From the NCBI GenBank assembly GCA_013151035.1, contig JAADJB010000013.1, forward strand, positions 19,051-83,050: a DNA stretch of 64,000 nucleotides, read 5' to 3'. Positions 28,129-39,059 of the stretch are shown here, in pieces. The notes below the pieces were generated by a model. The model was given only the letters and a program-made list of their open reading frames with translations, made no database searches and had not been told where the DNA came from. The first letter of the stretch is position 1; every line of letters begins with the position of its first letter. The DNA comes from Gammaproteobacteria bacterium. Its GTDB lineage: Bacteria > Pseudomonadota > Gammaproteobacteria > JAADJB01. The translations under genes and the position numbers were made by a program.

Positions 28129-29013
28129 ATGGGTCAGGAATTATCAAAGGATCAGATTGAAGAGGTATTAAAGGGGATTACGATCCCGCCACAACCACAG
28201 ATTATTGTAGATGTGCAGATGGAACAGGCGATGCCTAATCCTGATATTGATATGATTGCTGATCTGATTAGTAAGGATATCGGGATCTCCGGAAAGATAT
28301 TAAAGACGGTGAATTCTCCCTTTTTTGGTCTGCGCAACCGTATCGCCTCTATTAAACAGGCAGTCACTCTGTTGGGTATTGATAGTGTGATCAACCTGAT
28401 GAATGCCATGTCTATGCATGACAAGATGCTGGATAGTCAGGGTATGAGCGATGAAGCATTTTCTTTTATGAGTCGTTTCTGGGATACGGCGGCTGATATT
28501 GCCATGGCCTCTTCCAGTATTGCCAAACAGATTGGTTTTCAATCACCGGATGAGGCCTATTCTATGGGGCTGTTCCATAATTCGGGTGTGCCGTTGCTGA
28601 TGCAGCGTTTCTCTCAATACGATATCAATATGATCAAGGAATCTTATAATGGTGAGGAAGATCGTGTTATTGATGTGGAGAATAAACACCTTGATACCAA
28701 TCATGCGGTGCTCGGCTACTATATTGCCAAGTCCTGGCGACTACCGTTACCTGTGTGCGAGGCCATTGCTCGTCATCATGATGTGAGGCGTATATTTTCT
28801 AATCCGGATTCCTACGATTCCGAGTTAGTTAATCTGTTGGCGATTTTGAAGATGGCCGAGCATATTGTGCGTTACTATTCGGTGATTGGTGGGCAGGATG
28901 TCGATCACGAATGGGACTCGATCAAGGATGACTTGTTGATGTATGTGGGCTTTAGTGAGTATGACTTTGATGATCTGACCAGCAGTTGTCATGATATGGG
29001 GTTAGGTGCGTAG
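28129..29013 (+). CDS. HDOD-domain signalling protein
   Basis: A 294-residue protein made almost wholly of an HDOD domain (about 15-215), a relative of HD phosphohydrolases that usually lacks catalysis. Recognisable are ISKDIGISGKILKTVNSPFF, IASIKQAVTLLGIDSVINLM and a late HH pair in EAIARHHDVRR. HDOD proteins commonly affect motility, stress or c-di-GMP signalling. Its place between amiB and mutL is not part of the common superoperon; target unknown. Confidence 0.85.
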   Translation: MGQELSKDQIEEVLKGITIPPQPQIIVDVQMEQAMPNPDIDMIADLISKDIGISGKILKTVNSPFFGLRNRIASIKQAVTLLGIDSVINLMNAMSMHDKMLDSQGMSDEAFSFMSRFWDTAADIAMASSSIAKQIGFQSPDEAYSMGLFHNSGVPLLMQRFSQYDINMIKESYNGEEDRVIDVENKHLDTNHAVLGYYIAKSWRLPLPVCEAIARHHDVRRIFSNPDSYDSELVNLLAILKMAEHIVRYYSVIGGQDVDHEWDSIKDDLLMYVGFSEYDFDDLTSSCHDMGLGA

Positions 29014-29068
29014 TATTGTTATTTTTATCTGCCGGGTTCGAGACATGAAAACATTAATTTCCAATTTG

Positions 29069-29162
29069 TCATCCTCGCGTAGGCGGGGATCTATTGTCTT
29101 GATTGACAGGATGGATTCCCGCCTACGCGGGAATGACAGTGGTAGGGTGCGTACCACGCACC
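29069..29162. repeat. Inverted GCGTAGGC repeats plus REP palindrome
   Basis: GTCATCCTCGCGTAGGCGGG is followed 30 bp later by its inverse (TTCCCGCCTACGCGGGAATG), forming a large hairpin (29069-29137). A GGTAGG-GTGCGTACCACGCACC palindrome follows at 29141-29162. Lies between the HDOD gene and mutL. Confidence 0.8.
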
Positions 29163-29220
29163 ATGGTTTAATGAATTGCCTGCATAGGAATAACAATGGT
29201 AGGTTAATAGGATAGTAGTA

Positions 29221-31014
29221 ATGCCTATACAGCAATTACCGATACAGTTAATTAATCAAATTGCTGCCGGAGAGGTGGTGGAACGTCCTGCCTCGGTGGT
29301 TAAAGAATTGTTGGAAAACAGCCTGGATGCGGGTGCTAGCAAGATCGAGGTTGATGTGGAGTTGGGTGGCAAGCGCCTGATCCGTGTGCGTGATAATGGT
29401 TGTGGCATCAGCCGTGATGAATTGTCTTTGGCGTTGTCGCGACATGCAACCAGTAAGATCGCCAACCTGGAAGAATTGGAGTGTGTCACCAGCCTGGGCT
29501 TTCGTGGTGAGGCGTTGCCGAGTATTGCATCGGTGGCGGATTTCAGTATGCAGTCCAGTACCGAGGACATGGATAGTGGCTGGCAGATCCGTGATGACGG
29601 TGGTGATAACAAGAGTGAATTGTCCCCCGTTGCCAGGGTTGATGGTAGTATCGTTGAGGTCAGGGATCTGTTCTTTAATGTCCCGGCAAGGCGCAAATTT
29701 CTGCGTGCGGATAATACTGAATTCAAACATCTGGAAGGTGTCATGCGACGTATGGCATTGAGTCGTTTTGATGTTGAATTTCAGTTGCGCCACAATCAAA
29801 AGGTGATCTGGCGTTTACCACGGGCAATGGATCAGCGGCAGGCACAAGCGCGGATTGCTACACTTTGTGGTAAGCCCTTTATCGAACATGCGATTACTAT
29901 TGAGCAGGAAGCGGCAGGATTAAAACTGTCGGGCTGGATTGCCCTGCCGGAGTTCTCGCGTAGTCAGCAGGATCTACAATTTTTCTTTGTTAATGGACGC
30001 ATGGTGCGTGACAAGTTGATTGTGCATGCGATTCGGCAGGCCTATCGGGATGTGCTTTATCATGGCCGTCATTCCGCCTTTGTTTTGTTTTTACAACTCG
30101 ATCCGTCGACGGTGGATGTGAATGTTCACCCTGCCAAGTCTGAGGTGCGCTTTCGTGAATCACGCATGGTGCATGATTTCCTGTTTTCCAGTCTGCATCG
30201 AGCGTTGGCACAGGTGCGTCCGGGTGAGGTGAAGGTCGCGGAAACACAAGGAGAATCATCTCAATACAGCGCATCACCGGCTTCCGCTAATACCAACAGC
30301 TGGTCTGCAAACCAGCAACGGAATATGCCATTAAGAGATGTGGCGGGTGTGATGGATTCCTATGCCGGTTTGTACGCCCTGGAGAAGGATACCCAGACTG
30401 CTATGCCAATGGTTTCTGATGAGGATCAGGATGCACCACTGGGTTATGCGATTGCTCAGTTACATGGGGTGTTTATTCTGGCGCAAAATAGCCAGGGGCT
30501 GGTGGTGGTTGATATGCATGCCGCCCATGAGCGGATTACCTATGAGGGTATGAAACAGGCCTGGGGCGGAAGCGGTTTGGTGGCGCAGCCCTTGTTGGTG
30601 CCGGTGAGCATGAATGTCAGTACCCGCGAGGCCGATCTGGTCGAGGCGCATGCTGAGGTGTTTAATCAGTTGGGTCTGGAAGTGGATCGAATGGCACCGG
30701 ATGCCTTGTTGGTGCGCCGTGTGCCGGTATTGTTGCAGGGTGCCGATGCGCAACAATTGGTGATGGATGTGATTGCCGATGTCGAGACCTATGGTTTGAG
30801 TAATCGTCTACAAGAGGAAATCAATACCGTGTTGGCGACCATGGCCTGTCATGGCTCGGTGCGTGCTAACAGGGAGTTGAGTCTCACCGAGATGAATGTC
30901 CTGTTGCGTGATATGGAACGCACGGAACGCAGTGGGCAATGTAATCATGGGCGGCCAACCTGGGTGCAGCTGGATATGAAGGCACTGGATAATCTGTTTA
31001 TGCGGGGTCGTTAG
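29221..31014 (+). CDS. mutL: DNA mismatch repair protein MutL
   Basis: GHKL ATPase linking MutS to downstream nicking and excision. N-terminal ATPase motifs: [40 protein letters not shown], then the transducer domain ([24 protein letters not shown]), a variable linker (about 340-400) and a dimerisation domain with [10 protein letters not shown]. No DQHAxxERxxYE endonuclease motif is seen, although [12 protein letters not shown] is close to it, as expected in a species with a separate MutH-like nickase. Stop overlaps miaA. Confidence 0.96.
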   Translation: MPIQQLPIQLINQIAAGEVVERPASVVKELLENSLDAGASKIEVDVELGGKRLIRVRDNGCGISRDELSLALSRHATSKIANLEELECVTSLGFRGEALPSIASVADFSMQSSTEDMDSGWQIRDDGGDNKSELSPVARVDGSIVEVRDLFFNVPARRKFLRADNTEFKHLEGVMRRMALSRFDVEFQLRHNQKVIWRLPRAMDQRQAQARIATLCGKPFIEHAITIEQEAAGLKLSGWIALPEFSRSQQDLQFFFVNGRMVRDKLIVHAIRQAYRDVLYHGRHSAFVLFLQLDPSTVDVNVHPAKSEVRFRESRMVHDFLFSSLHRALAQVRPGEVKVAETQGESSQYSASPASANTNSWSANQQRNMPLRDVAGVMDSYAGLYALEKDTQTAMPMVSDEDQDAPLGYAIAQLHGVFILAQNSQGLVVVDMHAAHERITYEGMKQAWGGSGLVAQPLLVPVSMNVSTREADLVEAHAEVFNQLGLEVDRMAPDALLVRRVPVLLQGADAQQLVMDVIADVETYGLSNRLQEEINTVLATMACHGSVRANRELSLTEMNVLLRDMERTERSGQCNHGRPTWVQLDMKALDNLFMRGR

Positions 31015-31961
31015 TGGCGGTATCTGTGAGTTTGCCGCCAGCCATCTTGCTGATGGGGCCAACCGCCTCGGGTAAGACGGCGCTGGCGGTTGAGCTTTGC
31101 AAACACTTTCCTTGTGACATTATTAGCGTTGATTCTGCACTGGTTTATCGGGGGATGGATATTGGCACCGCCAAGCCGGATGCGACCTTGTTGCAGCAGG
31201 CCCCTCATCGTTTGATTGATATTCGAGAAGTTACTCAGCCCTATTCAGCGGCTGAATTTCGCGAAGATGCCTTGCGTGAGATGAAACAGATTGTGGCTGC
31301 CGGTCGGATTCCCTTGTTGGTCGGGGGGACGATGTTGTATTTCAGGACGCTGGAACAGGGAATCGCGGAGTTGCCTGCAGCAGATCCAGCGGTGCGTGCG
31401 CAGTTGGAGCAAGAAGCGTTAGCGTTGGGCTGGGATGTCATGCATCAGCGTTTGCAGCAGATTGACCCGGTTGCTGCACAACGTATCCACCCCAATGACC
31501 CCCAACGTATTCAACGGGCATTAGAGGTGCATGTTATTACCGGTAAGTCGATGACAGAGTGGTTTACGTTAGCCGACTCCAGCCCATCGCCTTATCGTTT
31601 TATCAAGCTGGTGTTGGCGCCTGAAAGTCGTACTGTTTTGCATGCACGTATTAGCGATCGTTTTGATGCTATGTTGGAACAAGGGTTTATCGAGGAGGTG
31701 CGTGACTTTTATCAACGCGAGGACGTGCATGCCAATCTGCCTGCCATGCGTGCGGTGGGTTATCGCCAGGCCTGGATGTATCTACAGGGGGAATATTCAA
31801 TGGCCGAGTTGCGTGAGCGGGGTATTATTGCCACCCGGCAGTATGCTAAGCGACAACTCACCTGGTTGCGTAGCGAGGAGAATGCGCACTGGTTTGATAG
31901 CAGTGAAGGGGTTCCGGTGGAGCAGGTGATAGCGTTTATTGAGTCCCAAAGCGTTTGTTGA
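31014..31961 (+). CDS. miaA: tRNA dimethylallyltransferase MiaA
   Basis: Adds the dimethylallyl group to A37 of tRNAs reading UNN codons. P-loop [34 protein letters not shown] and the [12 protein letters not shown] motif are intact; 315 residues. GTG start sharing a base with the mutL stop. Its 3' end overlaps the convergent glutaredoxin-like gene by 26 bp. Confidence 0.96.
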   Translation: MAVSVSLPPAILLMGPTASGKTALAVELCKHFPCDIISVDSALVYRGMDIGTAKPDATLLQQAPHRLIDIREVTQPYSAAEFREDALREMKQIVAAGRIPLLVGGTMLYFRTLEQGIAELPAADPAVRAQLEQEALALGWDVMHQRLQQIDPVAAQRIHPNDPQRIQRALEVHVITGKSMTEWFTLADSSPSPYRFIKLVLAPESRTVLHARISDRFDAMLEQGFIEEVRDFYQREDVHANLPAMRAVGYRQAWMYLQGEYSMAELRERGIIATRQYAKRQLTWLRSEENAHWFDSSEGVPVEQVIAFIESQSVC

Positions 31962-32316
31962 GTAAGGCAATGATTTCGGCTGATTCGTATAGCCACTGGA
32001 TGTTTCCATCCTCTTCGATGCGCAGGCAAGGCACCTTGATCTCGCCGCCTCCTGTTTCGAGTTCCTGGCGATAGATAGATCCCTTACTGGCGTCGCGGTA
32101 TTCCATCGGTAGATTCAGTTTGTAAATGGTACGACGGGTACGCACACAAAAAGGGCAGCGTTTGAATTGATACAGGCTCATCTTGCCGACTTGTTGATCG
32201 ATGAGCGCCTGATCTGCATTGTTACGCTTCTTTTTTCGAGGCAGGGTAACAAAATTGATGATGACGATGAGTTGGCCGAGACCTTCCCGGAGGATTTTTA
32301 ATAACATTTTGATCAC
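31936..32316 (-). CDS. Glutaredoxin/GST-N-domain membrane-anchored protein
   Basis: A 126-residue protein with a thioredoxin-fold glutaredoxin-like domain: redox motif CPFC in [15 protein letters not shown], then a cis-proline stretch [10 protein letters not shown] and a C-terminal [10 protein letters not shown] as in GST N-domains. About 45 residues precede the fold, including a hydrophobic stretch ([14 protein letters not shown]), suggesting a short membrane anchor. It probably reduces disulfides or binds glutathione; target unknown. Confidence 0.85.
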   Translation of the reverse strand: MIKMLLKILREGLGQLIVIINFVTLPRKKKRNNADQALIDQQVGKMSLYQFKRCPFCVRTRRTIYKLNLPMEYRDASKGSIYRQELETGGGEIKVPCLRIEEDGNIQWLYESAEIIALLNKRFGTQ

Positions 32317-32400
32317 ACTTATTCTAACGAGTTAGAGTGTAACACGCTGTCTGGATGTTGGGCAGAGGTTTCTTGATTGATATTTTAATCAAAGGGGCTG

Positions 32401-32428
32401 TTAATAATTAGAATTTGTATGCTACACT
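32401..32428 (+). promoter_or_regulatory. Candidate sigma-70 promoter for hfq
   Basis: TTAATA (32401-32406), a 16-bp spacer and TACACT (32423-32428) with TG two bases ahead (TGCTACACT), an extended -10. It lies in the 230-bp gap before hfq. Proposed by eye only. Confidence 0.4.
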
Positions 32429-32547
32429 CTGCTTTTAATGTGTGTCGTGCCTTGGTGTTGAGTCAGTGATTGGCGGAACTTACGGCACACGTTGGTGTAT
32501 AGTAATAACAGTTGACAGTATAACTAACAATTTTCAGGAGAGATAAC

Positions 32548-32814
32548 ATGTCAAAAGGTCAGTCCCTGCAAGACCCTTTTTTGAATGCCTTGCGTCGTGA
32601 ACGGATACCCGTATCGATTTTTTTGGTGAATGGTATTAAGTTACAGGGTCAGATTGAATCTTTCGACCAGTTTGTTGTGTTGTTAAAGAATAATGTCAGT
32701 CAGATGGTTTACAAACATGCGATTTCGACGGTAGTACCTGCGCGTAATGTGCGTATGCCGACGACCCATGAGGATGACGATGCCGATGCCGCCCCTTCTC
32801 CGGGTAATGTCTAG
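32548..32814 (+). CDS. hfq: RNA chaperone Hfq
   Basis: Sm-like hexamer joining small RNAs to mRNAs. The 88-residue protein has Sm1 ([19 protein letters not shown]) and Sm2 ([13 protein letters not shown]) motifs, with the YKH proximal-face RNA contact. Starts behind CAGGAGA. Its position miaA-hfq-hflX is conserved, though here a glutaredoxin gene in the opposite sense separates it from miaA. Confidence 0.98.
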   Translation: MSKGQSLQDPFLNALRRERIPVSIFLVNGIKLQGQIESFDQFVVLLKNNVSQMVYKHAISTVVPARNVRMPTTHEDDDADAAPSPGNV

Positions 32815-32876
32815 AGATCACCGCATACTATTGGTTTCTTGTATAACGCTCTTGTTCCGATCAGAGGATTATTCTT

Positions 32877-34196
32877 TTGTTTGAACGTCCCCGTAATGGG
32901 GATCGAGCTGTTCTTGTTTGCCTCATTTTTCCAAACGACGATACGGGTGATGATTCATCCGAGTTTTCCGAGTTAGCGCGTGCCGCTGGTGCCGATCCAG
33001 TGGCTCATATCTCCGGGCGCAGGCAACGTCCTGATCCACACCTTTTTGTTGGTCGGGGTAAGGCGGATGAGATTCGTGAGCAACTGGATGCTAACGATGC
33101 CGATCTGGTATTGTTTGATCATATTCTGTCGCCTAGTCAGGAACGCAATCTGGAACAGTATCTCAAGTGTCGAGTGCTGGATAGAACCACACTGATTCTT
33201 GATATCTTTGCGCAACGTGCGCGTTCATTTGAAGGTAAATTACAAGTTGAGTTAGCGCAATTGCGTCACCTTTCCACCCGTCTGGTGCGAGGTTGGACTC
33301 ATCTGGAACGGCAGAAGGGCGGTATTGGTCTGCGTGGGCCGGGTGAAACCCAGTTAGAGACTGATCGTCGTTTGTTGAGTGCGCGTATTAAAACGCTGCG
33401 TAAACGCCTGGATAAGGTCCAACGTCAACGGCAACAGAGTCGGCGTGGGCGACGGGAAGTGCCAGTGGTCTCTTTGGTCGGTTATACCAATGCGGGTAAA
33501 TCAACCTTATTTAATGCCTTGACCGGGGCTGAAGTGTTTGCCGCTGATCAGTTGTTTGCGACCCTCGATCCAACCATGCGTCGCCTGAATCTGAGGGGAG
33601 TGGGTGAAGTCGTGTTTGCCGATACCGTCGGTTTTATCCGGGATTTGCCTCATGATCTGGTGGCCGCTTTTCGATCCACACTGGATGAGACGCGTGAGGC
33701 AGATTTATTGCTGCATGTGATTGATGCCAGTGATCCTGAACGCAGTGAGCATATTGCTCAGGTACAGGAGGTGCTGGATGAGATTGATGCCGGTGATGTC
33801 CCTCAGTTGCAGGTCTATAACAAGATTGATTTGCTGGCGCATGATTGCCAGCCCCGGATGGAGTGCGATGAGGATGGTTTGCCGTTGCGTGTATGGCTTT
33901 CAGCTCAGCAAGAGCAAGGCTTTGAGGTCCTGCTTGAGGCATTGACCCGGTTCTTTAGCGAAGGTCAGGTGCAGGGCTGGTTGCAGGTGCCATTGACCGC
34001 AGGGCGTTTACGGGCACATCTGTATACCGCCTCAGCTATTTTGGATGAACGGGAACTGAAACAGGGTGGTTGGTGTCTCAAGGTTCGTATGTTACAACAT
34101 GAGCTGGAACAATTGTGCCTAAAGAACGGGGTTGATAGTGAATTGTATCCCGAAATACCCGAGGTAAACCTTGCAGATAGCGTGCAAGCCTCTTAG
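32877..34196 (+). CDS. hflX: Ribosome-associated GTPase HflX
   Basis: GTPase that splits stalled ribosomes under stress. The 439 residues comprise an N-terminal subdomain (DPHLFVGRGKADEIREQL), a glycine-rich linker (GGIGLRGPGETQLETDRR) and a G domain with P-loop GYTNAGKSTLFNAL and DTVGFI. TTG start 9 bp after AGAGGA. Confidence 0.95.
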   Translation: MFERPRNGDRAVLVCLIFPNDDTGDDSSEFSELARAAGADPVAHISGRRQRPDPHLFVGRGKADEIREQLDANDADLVLFDHILSPSQERNLEQYLKCRVLDRTTLILDIFAQRARSFEGKLQVELAQLRHLSTRLVRGWTHLERQKGGIGLRGPGETQLETDRRLLSARIKTLRKRLDKVQRQRQQSRRGRREVPVVSLVGYTNAGKSTLFNALTGAEVFAADQLFATLDPTMRRLNLRGVGEVVFADTVGFIRDLPHDLVAAFRSTLDETREADLLLHVIDASDPERSEHIAQVQEVLDEIDAGDVPQLQVYNKIDLLAHDCQPRMECDEDGLPLRVWLSAQQEQGFEVLLEALTRFFSEGQVQGWLQVPLTAGRLRAHLYTASAILDERELKQGGWCLKVRMLQHELEQLCLKNGVDSELYPEIPEVNLADSVQAS

Positions 34197-34250
34197 AATT
34201 AGCACAAATCAGCATTAGCATAACTAATTGTAAAAAAACTGGAGTTAATA

Positions 34251-35444
34251 ATGGCTTGGAATGAGCCGGGTAATAAAAACCCATGGGGAGATGGTGGCAA
34301 TAATCAGTCACCCCCCGATCTTGATGAAGTGTTGCGTAAGTTACAAAAGCGCATGAGTGGACTATTTGGTGGTGGATCAGGTAAAGGTTCTGGTTCCTCT
34401 CCTGCGATTATGGGGTGGTTATTCCCGGTGATTGCGGTGGTCTGGTTGTTGTCGGGGATTTATATTGTCGATGAAGGCAAACGTGGTGTCATTCTGCGTT
34501 TTGGTGAATTTATTGAATCCACCATGCCAGGGCCTCATTGGCGTGTGCCCTATCCGGTTGAGACGGTCAAGCTGGTCGATGTGGAACAGCGTCGTTTTGT
34601 CGAAGTGGGTTATCGTTCTTCGGGTGGACGTAATCAGTCGACAGTGACTGTGGCGCGGGAATCGCTGATGTTGACCAATGATGAGAATATTGTCAGCGTA
34701 CAGATGGCAGTGCAATATCAGGTCAAGAATGCGCGTGATTATCTGTTTAATGTGCGTAATCCGGATGATACCCTGAAGCAGGCAACTGAGAGTGCCTTGC
34801 GTGAGGTGATTGGTAAGAGCAATATGGATTTTGTCCTGACCGAGGGACGTAGCGAAGTTGCTGCCCGGGTGAAACAGTTGATTCAGGATATTCTGGATCA
34901 ATACAATACGGGTCTGTTGGTTACCACGGCCAATCTGTTGGATGCACAGCCGCCGGAAGAAGTGCAGGCGGCCTTTGCCGATGCTATTAAGGCGCGTGAG
35001 GATGAACAACGCTTGAAGAATGAGGCTGAAACCTATTCCAATGGTGTTATTCCCAAGGCGCGTGGTATGGCTGCACGTCAGATGGAAGAAGCTAATGCCT
35101 ATAAAGAACGTGTGATTGCACAGGCTGAAGGTGAGACCAGTCGTTTCATCAAGATGTATGATGAGTACAAGAAAGCACCGGAGGTGACGCGCAAGCGTTT
35201 GTATCTGGATACCATGGAGTCGGTGTTGACGCGTAGCACCAAGGTTACCGTGGATATGAGTAATAATAATAGTTTGATGTACCTGCCGTTGGATAAGTTG
35301 TTTAGTGGTGGTTCTACACGCACATTAACACCACAAAATATTCAATCTAAGGCTACCAGACTTCTTAATAGCCGTGGAGGCAAGATGAGTGAACGAGTTG
35401 ATCAACGTCGTGGTGATGGGCGACAGGTACGGGAGTCACGATAA
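34251..35444 (+). CDS. hflK: FtsH protease modulator HflK
   Basis: SPFH-family membrane protein that with HflC encloses the FtsH protease. The N-terminus is Gly/Asn-rich and cytoplasmic, followed by one membrane helix (IMGWLFPVIAVVWLLSGIYI) and a periplasmic prohibitin/SPFH domain (VDEGKRGVILRFGEF, QYQVKNARDYLFNV) and a helical tail. Stop overlaps the hflC start. Confidence 0.96.
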   Translation: MAWNEPGNKNPWGDGGNNQSPPDLDEVLRKLQKRMSGLFGGGSGKGSGSSPAIMGWLFPVIAVVWLLSGIYIVDEGKRGVILRFGEFIESTMPGPHWRVPYPVETVKLVDVEQRRFVEVGYRSSGGRNQSTVTVARESLMLTNDENIVSVQMAVQYQVKNARDYLFNVRNPDDTLKQATESALREVIGKSNMDFVLTEGRSEVAARVKQLIQDILDQYNTGLLVTTANLLDAQPPEEVQAAFADAIKAREDEQRLKNEAETYSNGVIPKARGMAARQMEEANAYKERVIAQAEGETSRFIKMYDEYKKAPEVTRKRLYLDTMESVLTRSTKVTVDMSNNNSLMYLPLDKLFSGGSTRTLTPQNIQSKATRLLNSRGGKMSERVDQRRGDGRQVRESR

Positions 35445-36316
35445 TGGCTAAATTAACAACAGTAGGAAGCATTGCACTGATCCTGGCTTTACTGGTGGGT
35501 GCCTTTTCCACCTTTAGCGTTAATGAATGGGAACGTGCAATCCTGTTCCGTTTGGGTGAGATTCGATCGGTTGATTTCAAGCCGGGTCTGCATTTCAAGT
35601 GGCCCTTCGTGAATAATATCCGCAAGTTTGACGCCCGTGTGCTGACGTTGGATGTGAATCCGGAGCGTTTTCTGACGCAGGAAAAGAAGAACGTGATCGT
35701 TGATTCTTTTGTTAAGTGGAAGATTGATAATCTGGCTCGTTATTACACCGCAGTGTTGGGTGACGAGGCACATGCCCGCTTGCGTTTGGAGCAGATTATT
35801 AAGGATGGTATGCGCAGTGAATTTGGTAAACGGACTATTCGTGAGGTGGTCTCCGGTGAGCGTGCCGAGTTGCGTGATATTCTAACTAAAAGTGCTAATG
35901 AGCAGTCGAAAGAGATAGGTATTACGGTGGTTGATGTGCGAATCAAGCGAGTGGATCTACCTGAAGAGGTGAGTAACTCGGTGTTCCGTCGTATGGATGC
36001 AGAACGTGCCAGGGTTGCCAAGGATTTCCGTTCACGCGGTTTTGAGGCAGCGGAGAAGATTCGTGCCGATGCCGATCGTCAGCGTGAGGTGTTACAGGCC
36101 GAGGCCTATCGTGATGCCGAAAGAATACGGGGTGAGGGTGATGGACGTGCAGCAGCAATCTATGCTGAATCCTATGGTAAGGATCCTGAGTTTTATGCCT
36201 TTTATCGCAGTCTGGGTGCCTATCGTCGCGCCTTTAATAGCCCTGATAATCTATTGGTGCTGGAACCCGATGCTGAGTTCTTCCAGTATTTTAAGGATTC
36301 TAACGGGCGTCGTTGA
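35444..36316 (+). CDS. hflC: FtsH protease modulator HflC
   Basis: Partner of HflK: N-terminal membrane helix (TVGSIALILALLVGAFSTF), SPFH domain (VNEWERAILFRLGEIRSVDF) and a long charged helix (EKIRADADRQREVLQAEAYR). The 290 residues match the family. Overlaps hflK by one base. Confidence 0.96.
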   Translation: MAKLTTVGSIALILALLVGAFSTFSVNEWERAILFRLGEIRSVDFKPGLHFKWPFVNNIRKFDARVLTLDVNPERFLTQEKKNVIVDSFVKWKIDNLARYYTAVLGDEAHARLRLEQIIKDGMRSEFGKRTIREVVSGERAELRDILTKSANEQSKEIGITVVDVRIKRVDLPEEVSNSVFRRMDAERARVAKDFRSRGFEAAEKIRADADRQREVLQAEAYRDAERIRGEGDGRAAAIYAESYGKDPEFYAFYRSLGAYRRAFNSPDNLLVLEPDAEFFQYFKDSNGRR

Positions 36317-36331
36317 TTTTGATGAATTTCG

Positions 36332-36517
36332 ATGTGGAGTGAATTGCTGACGGCGGTTGCCCTGGTTCTGGTGATTGAGGGCTTTATGCCGTTTTTAAAT
36401 CCGGCGGCTCTGCGCAAGACCTTAATGGCGATGATTCAGATGGACGATAAAAAAATGCGCTTGATGGGTCTGACTAGTATGATAGCCGGTGTGATTTTAC
36501 TCTACGCTGTTCATTAA
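36332..36517 (+). CDS. yjeT: DUF2065 small membrane protein (YjeT-like)
   Basis: A 61-residue protein with two membrane helices (LLTAVALVLVIEGFMPFLNP and LMGLTSMIAGVILLYAV) joined by a basic loop. This family commonly follows hflC; its role is unknown. Short gap (15 bp) from hflC supports cotranscription. Confidence 0.9.
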   Translation: MWSELLTAVALVLVIEGFMPFLNPAALRKTLMAMIQMDDKKMRLMGLTSMIAGVILLYAVH

Positions 36518-36537
36518 TTGAAAGCGATTATATGTGA

Positions 36538-37734
36538 ATGAAGATAATGAACCAAGAACGCTGGTTACTTCCTGACGGTATTGAAGAAATACTGCCCCCT
36601 GATTCATGGGTGGTTGAGAGTCTGCGTCGTGAATTGTTGGATCTTTACAAAAGCTGGGGCTATGACCTGATTATGCCGCCACTGGTTGAGTATCTGGAGT
36701 CTTTGTTGACGGGCAGTGGCGCGGATCTTGATCTCAAGACCTTTAAACTGATTGACCAGCAAAGTGGTCGCATGATGGGTGTGCGTGCCGATATAACACC
36801 TCAGGCGGCACGTATTGATGCACATAAGCTGCGCCGTAATGCGCCAGTGCGTCTTTGTTATCTGGATGCCGTGTTGCATACTTGTTCGGAGGGATTTGCC
36901 TCATCGAGAAGTCCCTTGCAGGTCGGTGCCGAGTTATTTGGGCACTCAGGCATTGATAGTGATGTCGAGGTTCTTTGTCTGATGCTTGAGACGCTGAAAA
37001 AAACAGGTGTCAAGGATGTTCATGTTGATCTGGGTCATGTGGGTATCTTTCGGGCATTGGCACAGGATGCAGGCTTAAGTGAGACGCAGGAGACACGCCT
37101 GTTCGATGCTATGCAACGTAAGGCTCTGCCGGAGATCGCTGAACAACTGAGTTCTTTGAATCTGGATGAAAAGGGTCAGCAATGTTTATCCCGTTTATCA
37201 CGTCTGGCCTGTTTACACGGTGATGAGAGCGTTTTGGTTGAAGCGCATCAATTATTAGATGATGCGGGTGAGGCGGTGTGTGCGGCATTGCATAATCTGG
37301 AACAGATTGCCGTCCTGGTTAAGCAACGTGTACCCGATGTTACCCTGTTTTTTGATCTGGCAGAGTTACGTGGTTATGCCTTTCATACAGGTGTTGTTTT
37401 TGCTGCTTTTGTGGCCGGTTCCGGGCAGGAATTGGCGCGTGGTGGGCGTTATGACGATATTGGCGGGGTGTTTGGTCGCTCCCGCTCAGCGACGGGCTTT
37501 AGTGCCGATCTCAAGGTCTTGCTGAGGGTCGCTGCGGTCGAACAAGCGAATATGTGTGATGGTATTCTTGCACCGGCAGGCCACGATATTGATTTATTGC
37601 AGACCATACAGGATTTAAGGTGTTCCGGAGAACGGGTGGTGTGTGCGCTGGCTGAGTCAGAGGATACGACAGTAATGTGTTGTGATCGGGTACTGGAACA
37701 GCAGAATGGTCAGTGGGTAGTTGTAAAACTTTAG
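36538..37734 (+). CDS. hisZ: ATP phosphoribosyltransferase regulatory subunit HisZ
   Basis: Histidyl-tRNA-synthetase-like protein lacking charging activity that activates the short HisG. It opens with WLLPDGIEEILPPDS and has class II motifs (GVRADITPQAARI, DLAELRGYAFHTGVVFAAFV, LARGGRYDDIGGVFG). Its presence implies the two-subunit HisG/HisZ enzyme. hisZ between yjeT and purA is a familiar order outside enterobacteria. Confidence 0.94.
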   Translation: MKIMNQERWLLPDGIEEILPPDSWVVESLRRELLDLYKSWGYDLIMPPLVEYLESLLTGSGADLDLKTFKLIDQQSGRMMGVRADITPQAARIDAHKLRRNAPVRLCYLDAVLHTCSEGFASSRSPLQVGAELFGHSGIDSDVEVLCLMLETLKKTGVKDVHVDLGHVGIFRALAQDAGLSETQETRLFDAMQRKALPEIAEQLSSLNLDEKGQQCLSRLSRLACLHGDESVLVEAHQLLDDAGEAVCAALHNLEQIAVLVKQRVPDVTLFFDLAELRGYAFHTGVVFAAFVAGSGQELARGGRYDDIGGVFGRSRSATGFSADLKVLLRVAAVEQANMCDGILAPAGHDIDLLQTIQDLRCSGERVVCALAESEDTTVMCCDRVLEQQNGQWVVVKL

Positions 37735-37738
37735 CTAA

Positions 37739-39058
<1,320 letters not shown>

Positions 39059-39059
39059 C

